Assembly (NCBI GenBank): GCA_964508915.1
Contig: CAZDVK010000002.1
Location: 62,001 to 126,000 of the forward strand
Source: CAZDVK01 sp964508915
GTDB lineage: Bacteria > Pseudomonadota > Alphaproteobacteria > Paracaedibacterales > CAIULA01
Reading direction: 5' to 3'
DNA: 64,000 nt
How positions within the stretch are numbered: position 1 is the first letter of the stretch; every line of letters begins with the position of its first letter. Both the position numbers and the translations under genes were made by a program. The notes under the pieces were generated by a model, which was not told the origin of the DNA, did no database searches, and worked only from the letters and a program-made list of their open reading frames with translations. Below, one piece after another: positions 18,465 to 25,776 of this stretch.

Positions 18465-19439
18465 ATGACGTTGAAAATCGGTCCTATCACCCTAGATATG
18501 CCTGTTTTATTGGCGCCCATGTCAGGTGTGACAGATATGCCTTTTCGTCGCCTTGTAAAGCGATCGGGGGCAGGACTGGTTATTTCGGAAATGATCGCAA
18601 GCCAAGCGATGATTCGCCATACCCGTCAAACCATGAAAATGATTGAAAAAAGTATGGATGAACAGCCGATGGCTGTGCAGCTGGCAGGCTGTGAACCTGA
18701 CGTAATGGCGGAAGCTGCCCGTTTAAATGAGGATTTGGGCGCCAAAATTATTGACATCAATATGGGGTGCCCTGTCAAAAAAGTTGTTAATGGCCACGCG
18801 GGTTCTTCTTTGATGCGTGATGAACTATTAGCATCTAAAATTATTGAAGCAACTGTGAAAGCAGTGAAGGTTCCAGTCACCTTAAAAATGCGCACAGGCT
18901 GGGATGATAACAATCGAAATGCCCCTAAACTTGCAAAAATTGCAGAAGACTGTGGCATTCAAATGATCACCATTCATGGACGTACGCGGTGCCAGCTATA
19001 TACAGGTAAAGCTGACTGGGCATTTATTCGTAATGTTAAAAATGCGGTGTCCATTCCTGTCATTGGTAATGGCGATGTGATGACGGTTCAAGATGCTGAA
19101 AATCTGCTGTCTCAAAGTGGTGCAGATGGTGTGATGATTGGTCGCGGATGTTATGGACGGCCTTGGTTTACAAATCAGGTAGGGCATTATCTGGCCCATA
19201 AAACAGTATTGCCTGACCCCACATACGAACAACAATACGCGTTGGTTCAGGAACATTTTGATGCTATGCTTTCCCATTATGGTGAATCAAGCGGGTTGAA
19301 AATCGCCCGAAAACATCTGGGATGGTATAGCAAAGGCATATCCAGTTCGGCAGAGTTTCGAGTGGCTGTTAATCAGGCAGATACGCCGCAAGCTATTCGT
19401 GATTTACTTCATAATTTTTATTCGCATTTAATTCATTAA
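18465..19439 (+). CDS. dusB: tRNA-dihydrouridine synthase B
   Basis: 324 residues from the ATG at 18465; the frame is open further into infB but homology starts here (LAPMSGVTDMPFRRL). FMN-dependent TIM barrel reducing specific uridines in tRNA. The catalytic cysteine is in NMGCPVKKV; the phosphate-binding end is MIGRGCYGRPW. It follows infB by 10 bp and precedes a Fis-like gene by 15 bp. In many alphaproteobacteria this gene (once called nifR3) precedes ntrB-ntrC; in gammaproteobacteria it precedes fis. Confidence 0.95.
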   Translation: MTLKIGPITLDMPVLLAPMSGVTDMPFRRLVKRSGAGLVISEMIASQAMIRHTRQTMKMIEKSMDEQPMAVQLAGCEPDVMAEAARLNEDLGAKIIDINMGCPVKKVVNGHAGSSLMRDELLASKIIEATVKAVKVPVTLKMRTGWDDNNRNAPKLAKIAEDCGIQMITIHGRTRCQLYTGKADWAFIRNVKNAVSIPVIGNGDVMTVQDAENLLSQSGADGVMIGRGCYGRPWFTNQVGHYLAHKTVLPDPTYEQQYALVQEHFDAMLSHYGESSGLKIARKHLGWYSKGISSSAEFRVAVNQADTPQAIRDLLHNFYSHLIH

Positions 19440-19454
19440 CGATAGGTTTTTTTA

Positions 19455-19718
19455 ATGAGTAACCCAGGTCAAAAAAATGGCTTAAGTGCCGTTGTTCATG
19501 ATTTTTTGAAAGCCTATTTTGATCAGCATGAAGGGGCAACGCCTGTGAACGGCCTTTATCAAACCGTCATTCAAGAAGTAGAAAGGCCTTTGCTGCTGTT
19601 AACACTTCATTCTGTTTCATGGAATCAAAAAAAAGCATCTGAAATTTTGGGTATTAATCGCAATACGTTGCGCAAAAAAATTCAAGAATTGGGTTTAACC
19701 GAGATTGAGGTGCGCTAA
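19455..19718 (+). CDS. Fis/NtrC-type helix-turn-helix DNA-binding protein
   Basis: 87 residues. The C-terminal half (LTLHSVSWNQKKASEILGINRNTLRKKIQEL) is the helix-turn-helix shared by Fis and the C-terminus of NtrC-type activators. There is no receiver or AAA+ domain. It lies directly after dusB, as fis does in enterobacteria, so it may act as a nucleoid-associated regulator; alternatively it is what is left of an ntrC gene. Its stop overlaps the start of the next gene (TAATG). Confidence 0.8.
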   Translation: MSNPGQKNGLSAVVHDFLKAYFDQHEGATPVNGLYQTVIQEVERPLLLLTLHSVSWNQKKASEILGINRNTLRKKIQELGLTEIEVR

Positions 19719-20365
19719 TGCAGAATGCTAAAGGAAAAATTTACAGTTTTTTGTTATTGATGACCATTTCTGTGGGGGTGGCATGGGCCGAAACCCACGG
19801 TCGCCAACAAATTGATGGAAGCGCCCATCTTTCTTCTGGTGTTTACGAAGCCCTTATTGTAAACGGTTCTTTGACCTTTGAAAATTTAGTTGTTGATGAG
19901 GATGTGCAGGTGAGTGGTGCCGCCAGTGGAAACGGCTTAAAAGCCAAGAAAATTCGGGTAGATGGAGCTTTTAAGGGGAAAAATCTTGAAGCCAATGAGG
20001 TTATCGTCAGTGGTTCTTTTTCAGGGGAAAATATTCAAGTTCAAAAAACACTTGAGGTTGATGGGGCTTTTAATGCTAACCATGTCATTTGTTCGGGAAA
20101 AACAACGGTTGCCGGCAGCATGAGTGTTGCAAAGGGAAAATTTGACGCGCTTGACCTATCCAGCCGAAAAAGTGACCTAACCGATACAACAGTCAAAACC
20201 ATTTTGGTTCGAAAAGAAAATACCGAAATTCAAAAACTAGAATTGCGTGGTGAAACAGTGGTGTCAGGCGACGTGATTTTTGAATCAGGGGTTGGGGAAG
20301 TCTACTTATTTGATCGTGCCGAAATTCAAGGTTCTGTTCAAGGTGCGAAAATTATAAAAAAATAA
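19718..20365 (+). CDS. Exported bactofilin-like beta-helix protein
   Basis: 215 residues. Signal peptide to about residue 25 (ISVGVAWA cut before ETHGRQQ). The mature part is a series of short repeats of the type xIxVDGAFxGxNLxAxxVxVSG, alternating hydrophobic residues and Gly/Asn turns as in right-handed beta-helices of bactofilins and related polymer-forming proteins. Unlike cytoplasmic bactofilins it is exported, so a structural role in the periplasm or at the surface is more likely. It overlaps the Fis-like gene start-to-stop and ends the operon. Confidence 0.6.
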   Translation: MQNAKGKIYSFLLLMTISVGVAWAETHGRQQIDGSAHLSSGVYEALIVNGSLTFENLVVDEDVQVSGAASGNGLKAKKIRVDGAFKGKNLEANEVIVSGSFSGENIQVQKTLEVDGAFNANHVICSGKTTVAGSMSVAKGKFDALDLSSRKSDLTDTTVKTILVRKENTEIQKLELRGETVVSGDVIFESGVGEVYLFDRAEIQGSVQGAKIIKK

Positions 20366-20401
20366 AACATTAAAAAATTAATGAAAAACGATAATTTTTA
20401 A

Positions 20402-20429
20402 TTGTTTTTCGGTTTCATAAGTGTATAAT
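20402..20429 (+). promoter_or_regulatory. Sigma-70 type promoter
   Basis: TTGTTT (20402-20407), 16-bp spacer, TATAAT (20424-20429). It would start transcription about 28 bp before the ATG of the DUF2975 gene at 20464. Confidence 0.55.
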
Positions 20430-20463
20430 GACCCTATTAACAAGAAATAAGGGGTACATACAT

Positions 20464-21030
20464 ATGAACAAAATTCAACGCTTAAGCAGCCGTTTGCTGC
20501 AAGTTCTCAACATTTTTTTAGTTATATTTCCAGCAATGATCACATTGGGGTGGTTGTTGATTGACGCACCTTTCATTAAAAGTCTGATTCAAAGTGGTTT
20601 ATTCTTACAGCCTGTGGCAACCCCAGAAGGTATGGTTTATTTACATAGTGTCAACTGGACGTTTCTTTCTAAAAGTCTTGGTTTATTGGGGCAGTGGGTT
20701 GGGTTTTTGCCATTTTTATTAAGTTTCTTCGTGTTGAAAAAGTTGTTTCAAAACTATCAAAAAGGGCAAATTTTTAATTTTGCCAATGCCATATCGTATA
20801 AGCAGTTGGGGTGGCTGTTTTTTTGGGATGCTTTGCTTGCAAAACCGATAAGTCAGTTGTTAATGGTATTAGCGCTCACGATTTCCAATCAACCAGGTCA
20901 CAGGTATCTTCATATTAGTTTTGGAACGCCAAATTTAGAGGCACTTTTTTGTGGCGGTGTTGTGATTTTAATTTCTTGGGTTATGGCCGAGGCATCTCAA
21001 CTGCATGATGATCAAAAATGGGTCATATAA
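20464..21030 (+). CDS. DUF2975-family membrane protein
   Basis: 188 residues from the ATG at 20464, which has AAGGGG upstream; an ATG 12 codons earlier lies inside the promoter. Four hydrophobic segments (about 15-36, 70-93, 118-140, 158-176) with the FxxGxIF region (YQKGQIFNFANA) typical of DUF2975. Such genes are regularly paired with a small XRE-type regulator, as here (11 bp downstream). Function unknown. Confidence 0.75.
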   Translation: MNKIQRLSSRLLQVLNIFLVIFPAMITLGWLLIDAPFIKSLIQSGLFLQPVATPEGMVYLHSVNWTFLSKSLGLLGQWVGFLPFLLSFFVLKKLFQNYQKGQIFNFANAISYKQLGWLFFWDALLAKPISQLLMVLALTISNQPGHRYLHISFGTPNLEALFCGGVVILISWVMAEASQLHDDQKWVI

Positions 21031-21040
21031 GGGGGAATTC

Positions 21041-21259
21041 ATGTCAATTATTATTAATTTAGATGTGATGTTGGCCAAAAGAAAGGTCAAGCTTCAGGAC
21101 CTAGCAGAAGCTGTGGATATTACAGTTCAAAATTTATCTATTTTAAAAACAGGCAAAGCCAAAGCCATTCGTTTTTCAACGTTAGACGCCATCTGTTCTT
21201 TTTTAAAGTGCCAACCTGGGGATATTTTGGTGTATGAACATGAAAACAAAGAAGAATAG
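21041..21259 (+). CDS. Small XRE/Cro-type regulator (YozG-like)
   Basis: 72 residues; GGGGGA upstream of the ATG. The whole protein is one helix-turn-helix domain: INLDVMLAKRKVKLQDLAEAVDITVQNLSILKTGK, ending with the CQPGDILVYE signature of the YozG group. It probably controls its own operon with the DUF2975 gene; cognate sites were not identified. Confidence 0.85.
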   Translation: MSIIINLDVMLAKRKVKLQDLAEAVDITVQNLSILKTGKAKAIRFSTLDAICSFLKCQPGDILVYEHENKEE

Positions 21260-21261
21260 TC

Positions 21262-21783
21262 ATGAGCGATATAACAATTCATATGTTTGACGCATCACAC
21301 ATTTTACCTTTTGTTCAGGCTTTTCAAGAATTGGGGTGGAAAAAAGATGAAAATCTATTCCGTCGATATTTAGATGAACAGCAAAAGGGGAGTCGGTTGA
21401 TTTGGGTGGCCAAAGTTGATGGGAAAATGGCGGGCTATGTGACTTTAAAATGGCAATCATCTTATGATTTATTTTTTAAAAAACATATTCCCGAAATTAT
21501 GGATTTAAATGTATTGCCGCCTTTTCGTGGTCAGGGTGTTGGAACCTGTCTTTTGGATGTTGCGGAAAAAGAAGCTTTTTCCAAAAGTTCTATAGTTGGA
21601 ATTGGTGTTGGATTATACGGTGGTTTAGATGGTGGGTATGGTCCAGCACAAAAATTATACGTAAAGCGGGGCTATATACCTGATGGGTTTGGCGTTACCT
21701 ATGACTACAAAACGGCTGTTCCGGGTGCCCATTATCTTTTAGATGATTCTCTGATTCTTTGGTTGACAAAAAAGCAGGGGTAA
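21262..21783 (+). CDS. GNAT-family N-acetyltransferase
   Basis: 173 residues, 2 bp after the regulator stop. Acetyl-CoA-binding motif A is NVLPPFRGQGVGTCLLDVAE; the rest of the fold (KLYVKRGYIPDGFG) is present. Substrate unknown. Likely in one transcript with the DUF2975/XRE pair. Confidence 0.85.
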   Translation: MSDITIHMFDASHILPFVQAFQELGWKKDENLFRRYLDEQQKGSRLIWVAKVDGKMAGYVTLKWQSSYDLFFKKHIPEIMDLNVLPPFRGQGVGTCLLDVAEKEAFSKSSIVGIGVGLYGGLDGGYGPAQKLYVKRGYIPDGFGVTYDYKTAVPGAHYLLDDSLILWLTKKQG

Positions 21784-21825
21784 ACTTTTATGATTTTGAC
21801 GTAACCACATGGAAAGTTTTTCTAA

Positions 21826-22164
21826 ATGACAACAATTACCTATGAACAATTTGAACAGGTCGACTTGCGTTCTGGAACAATTGTAAAGGTGGAGGAATTT
21901 CCACGCGCAAAGAAGCCTGCGTTTAAAGTGTGGGCTGATTTTGGCCCCATTATTGGTATCTTACAAACCTCAGCCCAAGTGACAGTTCATTATACACCAG
22001 AAAGTCTTGTCGGGCGCCAAATTGTGGGGTGTGTTAATTTGGGTGAAAAGAATATTGCTGGTTTTCTGTCCCAGTTTTTGTTGGTTGGTTTTACAGATGA
22101 AACAGGGGGGATTTGTTTGGCAACTGTTGAGCCGAATGTTCCCAATGGGCAGAAAATGCATTAA
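21826..22164 (+). CDS. csaA: CsaA-type tRNA-binding-domain protein
   Basis: 112 residues forming a single OB-fold of the EMAP/Trbp type: FEQVDLRSGTIVKVEEFPRA, then GILQTSAQVTVHY, VGCVNLGEKNIAGFLSQFL and the ending ATVEPNVPNGQKM. This matches CsaA, a dimeric secretion chaperone in Bacillus that can bind tRNA-like ligands. It stands 42 bp after the acetyltransferase gene and before the first copy of the 358-bp element. Confidence 0.88.
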   Translation: MTTITYEQFEQVDLRSGTIVKVEEFPRAKKPAFKVWADFGPIIGILQTSAQVTVHYTPESLVGRQIVGCVNLGEKNIAGFLSQFLLVGFTDETGGICLATVEPNVPNGQKMH

Positions 22165-22252
22165 CATTGCAGAATTTTTATACCTAAAAAATAACAAAAA
22201 GCGGTCAGTTTTTCTTAAAAGATACGCCGTATACTATAAATAAAAGGCATGA

Positions 22253-22610
22253 TTTTGGCCTTTTGCCTGTGTGAGGGACCCACCTGGCCTTGCGAAACCC
22301 CCAGAAATCCAAAGCGCAGTGCCCACCCCACCGCCGCCTCGGCAATGCTTTCCCGTCTTGATTCAAAAGGCAAAAAGTCAAAAACAATTCACCTATCTTA
22401 TCAAGTGATCATGTCCACAAAGTGTACATCTTTGGTGACACCTGCTATAAAACTCTTTGGATGGATCCAAAGAGCGCAGAGGTCTGATGTTTTTTAAGCA
22501 TCAGCATCATGGGATTCCACCCCATGATTAAGCATTGGGCCCAACTTTGCTTGGGCCGTCTGACCAACCAAAGTCAGAGTACAGGGGAAAGGGTTAAGAT
22601 GGGGTTAAAG
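22253..22610 (+). ncRNA. 358-bp repeated element, copy 1: candidate structured RNA
   Basis: This stretch matches 43840-44197 over exactly the same length. The first ~165 bp differ at one base only. In the following part two hairpins differ in sequence while keeping pairing: CTCTTTGGAT (22453-22462) with ATCCAAAGAG (22465-22474), and CA/CAAAG with CTTTG/TG (22416-22437) around the loop TGTACAT. Constant hairpins follow: CTGATG/CATCAG, ATCATGGG/CCCATGAT and GGCCCAA/TTGGGCC. A TATACT box lies about 20 bp before it on the plus strand. The strand is an inference; the minus strand is possible. The gap 22165-22647 holds nothing else visible. Confidence 0.6.
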
Positions 22611-22647
22611 TTAAAGAGGGAATTTTGGGGAAAAATTGCACATAGTG

Positions 22648-23400
22648 TTATGGGGCTTTGGTTCCTTCATGAATGCATACAAGGCCATCCCATACATTTT
22701 GAAATTTAACACGGGTCAAACCCGCTTGCTCCATCATCTGGCATAGCTCCTCTTGTTTTGGAAACATACGAATGCTTTCCACTAGATAAGCGTAAGCATC
22801 ACGATCATTAGCCACCAGTTGCCCCAACTTCGGCAGTACGGCAAAAGAATAGGCGTCATAAATTTTTTGAAAAGTGGTGTGTTGTGGGTGGCTAAATTCC
22901 AAACAGCGGTACCAACCACCGGGTTTTAAAACACGGACAGCCTCTTGAAAGGATTTATCTTTTTGGGTCACATTTCGAAGGCCAAAAGCAATAGTATAGC
23001 CGTCAAAATGATTGTCTGGGAAAGGAAGGTCTTCAGCGTTGCCACAAACCCAATCGATCTTTAGAATGCCTTGATTAAGGGCCTTTGTGCGCCCCTGATC
23101 AATCATTGTTTGTGTTAAATCACATACTGTGACATGGGGTTGAAGATAGGAAAATTGTTTTAATATGCCAATGGCAATATCTCCTGTGCCACCGGCTACA
23201 TCAATAATATTTTGCTGGGGGCAAAGGGGTAAGTTTTGAATAAAACTGTGCTTCCAAAGACGATGGGCCCCTAGGCTCATTAAGTCGTTCATCAAGTCAT
23301 AGTGGTTTGCAACCCGTGAAAATAAACCGTGCACTTTGGGGGTTTTTTCTTCCAAGGGTATGTCGGAAAAACCGAAATCTGTTTTTTTTGAGTCTGACAT
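22648..23400 (-). CDS. ubiE: Ubiquinone/menaquinone C-methyltransferase UbiE
   Basis: 250 residues. SAM-dependent C-methylation of the benzoquinol ring in ubiquinone synthesis. Family signatures: FSRVANHYDLMNDLMSLGAHRLWK, SAM motif I NIIDVAGGTGDIA, and GNAEDLPFPDNHFD with YTIAFGLRNVTQ. Ends with the FQNVWDGLVCIHEG consensus. ubiG lies at 60.7 kb, so the organism makes ubiquinone. Confidence 0.96.
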   Translation of the reverse strand: MSDSKKTDFGFSDIPLEEKTPKVHGLFSRVANHYDLMNDLMSLGAHRLWKHSFIQNLPLCPQQNIIDVAGGTGDIAIGILKQFSYLQPHVTVCDLTQTMIDQGRTKALNQGILKIDWVCGNAEDLPFPDNHFDGYTIAFGLRNVTQKDKSFQEAVRVLKPGGWYRCLEFSHPQHTTFQKIYDAYSFAVLPKLGQLVANDRDAYAYLVESIRMFPKQEELCQMMEQAGLTRVKFQNVWDGLVCIHEGTKAP

Positions 23401-23457
23401 TCAGGTGGAAATTTTTTAACCCATCATGCTTTTAATCTATAGTTTGTCCGTCTTCTT

Positions 23458-23871
23458 TTAGGAAGCGTTTTCTGAACTTAGTGAAGCTTTTTCAAAAAGA
23501 CCTGACATGGTTTCAACGCTTTTTTGTGCCTGACGGATTTTTTGAACATCCATGGACGTATTGGCAGCATTAAGTGTATAAACCAGGGCGGCAAAGTATT
23601 GTGACCAGGGCGACGTGGGGGAAGGCGGGGGCATACTGGACGAATTATTGTCGTTGGGCGCGTTAAGGCCGGCACATAAAACATCCACAATTTGTAGGCT
23701 TTTTCCAACAGTTTGGGCAAATTTTTCCGGTTGATTTTGAACCAAATAATAGTCTGCCAGCACAAGTGTTTCTTGAAGTTTTTTAAACAAGTTGATTAAA
23801 ACTTTGTCACCTTCAAAAAGAACGGGCTTACTATTTTTTCGATAGGCCTCAATATAACTATTTATCGTCAT
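23458..23871 (-). CDS. fliS: FliS-type flagellin chaperone
   Basis: 137 residues, mostly helical, starting inside the last codons of fliD (4-bp ATGA overlap). FliS binds the flagellin C-terminus and keeps it monomeric before export. Sequence similarity is low, but the start (INSYIEAYRKN), the helical length and the position after fliD fit. A Ser/Pro-rich insertion sits between the third and fourth helices. Confidence 0.7.
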   Translation of the reverse strand: MTINSYIEAYRKNSKPVLFEGDKVLINLFKKLQETLVLADYYLVQNQPEKFAQTVGKSLQIVDVLCAGLNAPNDNNSSSMPPPSPTSPWSQYFAALVYTLNAANTSMDVQKIRQAQKSVETMSGLFEKASLSSENAS

Positions 23872-25697
23872 CTTCTTCCCATCAACGCAGCGTGCATTGC
23901 CTCTAGCATTTGATCTGTTTCTTGAAGCATTTGCTGGTATTTATAAACCCGCTCCATCTTCATGATTAAATCTTGTTTTGTCCTGTCGGCTTTTGCGTAA
24001 ATATCATCAATTCGTTCTTGGCGTGTTTTGTTTTGCTGAATGATCATTTCACGGGCAATTTCAAAATCACCTTGAAGTGGGTCATCTTCTCGAAGTTTGT
24101 GGACCATTAAAGGGGATAGCAAATTCATAAAAGAATCAGCAACACCTTGTGTGCCAGATACAGATTCACTGACAGGTGCGCCACCGGCAGTTGGTATGGC
24201 ACCCGAATAGGCAATGGTGAGGCCTGCAAAAATAGACCCTTTTGGGCCTTCAATAATTCTGTTGCGTGTAGGGTCCAGCATGACAATAACTGGGTCATAT
24301 CCATCAACACTTAAGGTCGCTTGAAATGTTCCATCAAGATTTTGCTGATAGTTAACGGAAATTTCTTTGCCTGCTAAAACGCTTGATAATTTAGCTGGTA
24401 ACTCCCGAATGGCAAAATTAGACCCTGTCGAGGTCACATGATTTCCTAAAAGACGTTGTACTTGACCATAGTTTTCATAGACTGCTTTTTCTAACATGCC
24501 TTGATCTAGGTACATTTTTCCAGATAGGTCGCTTGTTTTGCCATCAGAACCTGCACCAACAGTCAAACCAATGGATGCAAAAGTTATGTAGTCTCCTTCA
24601 GTAGCACCTAGAACGGTTGTATTTATTCCTTGGCTTAAGGCGGAACGAACGGCATCTAAAATTTGGTGACCTTCTAAAACGGCGTCGGGTAAAGGTTTTC
24701 CATCAGGGCCTTTTTCAATGTGGCGATTCATTTCGTCATTTAAATCATTATAGGCACTGACAAAGGTTGTGACGGCCTGAATCAAGGCATTTCGGTCTGG
24801 CTTGATAACAGCTTGAACACCCGTTGTGCTGACATTGACAAGGTCAAATGTTAAGTCAGGAATTAAATCTGTAACAGTGTTAGTGTTGCGAACGATGTGG
24901 TCTCCGTTAAAAGTAAACTTTGCCAGTAACGTATCCACATCTGTTGCGACATCTGATAATTTAAGGCCTGTCGAAATTGCGGGGTCTGTTCCACTTAAGT
25001 CAATGGGGGTGGCAATTTCTTTTGCTGTTATAACAAGACGGTACTGGTTTACGCCGCCTACGTTACTGATGGTAATAATTTGCGCTGTGACACCAGAATT
25101 GGCGGTATTAATGGCATCTGCAATGTTTTGCAAGCTCATATTTGGTGTGTCAGCCGTACCATCGGTTATGGGAATAGTTGTGCCATTAATGACCAAATTT
25201 CCAGAAAGGGAAAGTCCATCTGCAATACTTGTAAAGTAATCAGCGGGTGATGCGTTGCTGCTTCCAATTTGGTCATAGGCGGCTAGTTGGGTAACAATTA
25301 GCTTTATTGGAACTTCGGAAATTGTTGCATTAGCACCAACAGTAATGGCCACACTGTTATCTGTTTGAAGAGAAACAGCTGTTTTTTGTTTAAACACATT
25401 GGGGGTGGTGGATACAATACCTAGATAATTTGTAAGCGGTTGCAAAGAATCAATAAGGGCCTGCGTTTTATCTTCTAACGTTTGCAGCTCTGTCAATTTG
25501 TTTTTGTTGAGAGTAATTTCATCTACCCACAGTTTTGCCGTGTCTTTAATTTTCTGGGCAATAATTTCTCCATCTTTAACGGCATCAAAACCTTCTACCG
25601 GTTTAGATAATTGAAATAATGGATCGCTTGATAGCTTGGGAGATGCCAAGGGGGTATAGTTTGTGGCGGTAATAATGGGTGATGTTACAACTGGCAT
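23868..25697 (-). CDS. fliD: Flagellar hook-associated protein 2 (filament cap)
   Basis: 609 residues. FliD forms the cap under which flagellin polymerises. FliD_N lies at about 30-130 (LQTLEDKTQALIDSLQPLTNY) and FliD_C from about 300 (FVSAYNDLNDEMNRHIE, then the late YKYQQMLQETDQMLEAM coiled coil). The middle is a Thr/Gly-rich beta region. It is expressed as its own unit with fliS, with a probable sigma-54 promoter upstream. Confidence 0.9.
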   Translation of the reverse strand: MPVVTSPIITATNYTPLASPKLSSDPLFQLSKPVEGFDAVKDGEIIAQKIKDTAKLWVDEITLNKNKLTELQTLEDKTQALIDSLQPLTNYLGIVSTTPNVFKQKTAVSLQTDNSVAITVGANATISEVPIKLIVTQLAAYDQIGSSNASPADYFTSIADGLSLSGNLVINGTTIPITDGTADTPNMSLQNIADAINTANSGVTAQIITISNVGGVNQYRLVITAKEIATPIDLSGTDPAISTGLKLSDVATDVDTLLAKFTFNGDHIVRNTNTVTDLIPDLTFDLVNVSTTGVQAVIKPDRNALIQAVTTFVSAYNDLNDEMNRHIEKGPDGKPLPDAVLEGHQILDAVRSALSQGINTTVLGATEGDYITFASIGLTVGAGSDGKTSDLSGKMYLDQGMLEKAVYENYGQVQRLLGNHVTSTGSNFAIRELPAKLSSVLAGKEISVNYQQNLDGTFQATLSVDGYDPVIVMLDPTRNRIIEGPKGSIFAGLTIAYSGAIPTAGGAPVSESVSGTQGVADSFMNLLSPLMVHKLREDDPLQGDFEIAREMIIQQNKTRQERIDDIYAKADRTKQDLIMKMERVYKYQQMLQETDQMLEAMHAALMGRR

Positions 25698-25743
25698 ACT
25701 GTCAACCTTTTTAATCTAAACGGCCCGTTTTATCCATTTTTGA

Positions 25744-25759
25744 TGCAAAAAATGGGCCA
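25744..25759 (-). promoter_or_regulatory. Probable sigma-54 promoter of fliD
   Basis: On the minus strand TGGCCC-N5-TTGCA, with GG and GC ten bases apart. It lies 47 bp from the fliD start, nearly the same as the 49 bp of the flagellin promoter. The site overlaps a hairpin (CCATTTTT/AAAAATGG) that may also act after the flagellin gene, so part of the match could be coincidence. Confidence 0.55.
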
Positions 25760-25776
25760 CTTAATAGCATCACTGT

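Noticed and set aside
22205..22387. Small minus-strand frame inside copy 1 of the 358-bp element
   Set aside because: The single base change between copies would alter an amino acid, the frame is not continued in the same form in copy 2, and the variable parts evolve as hairpins and not as codons.
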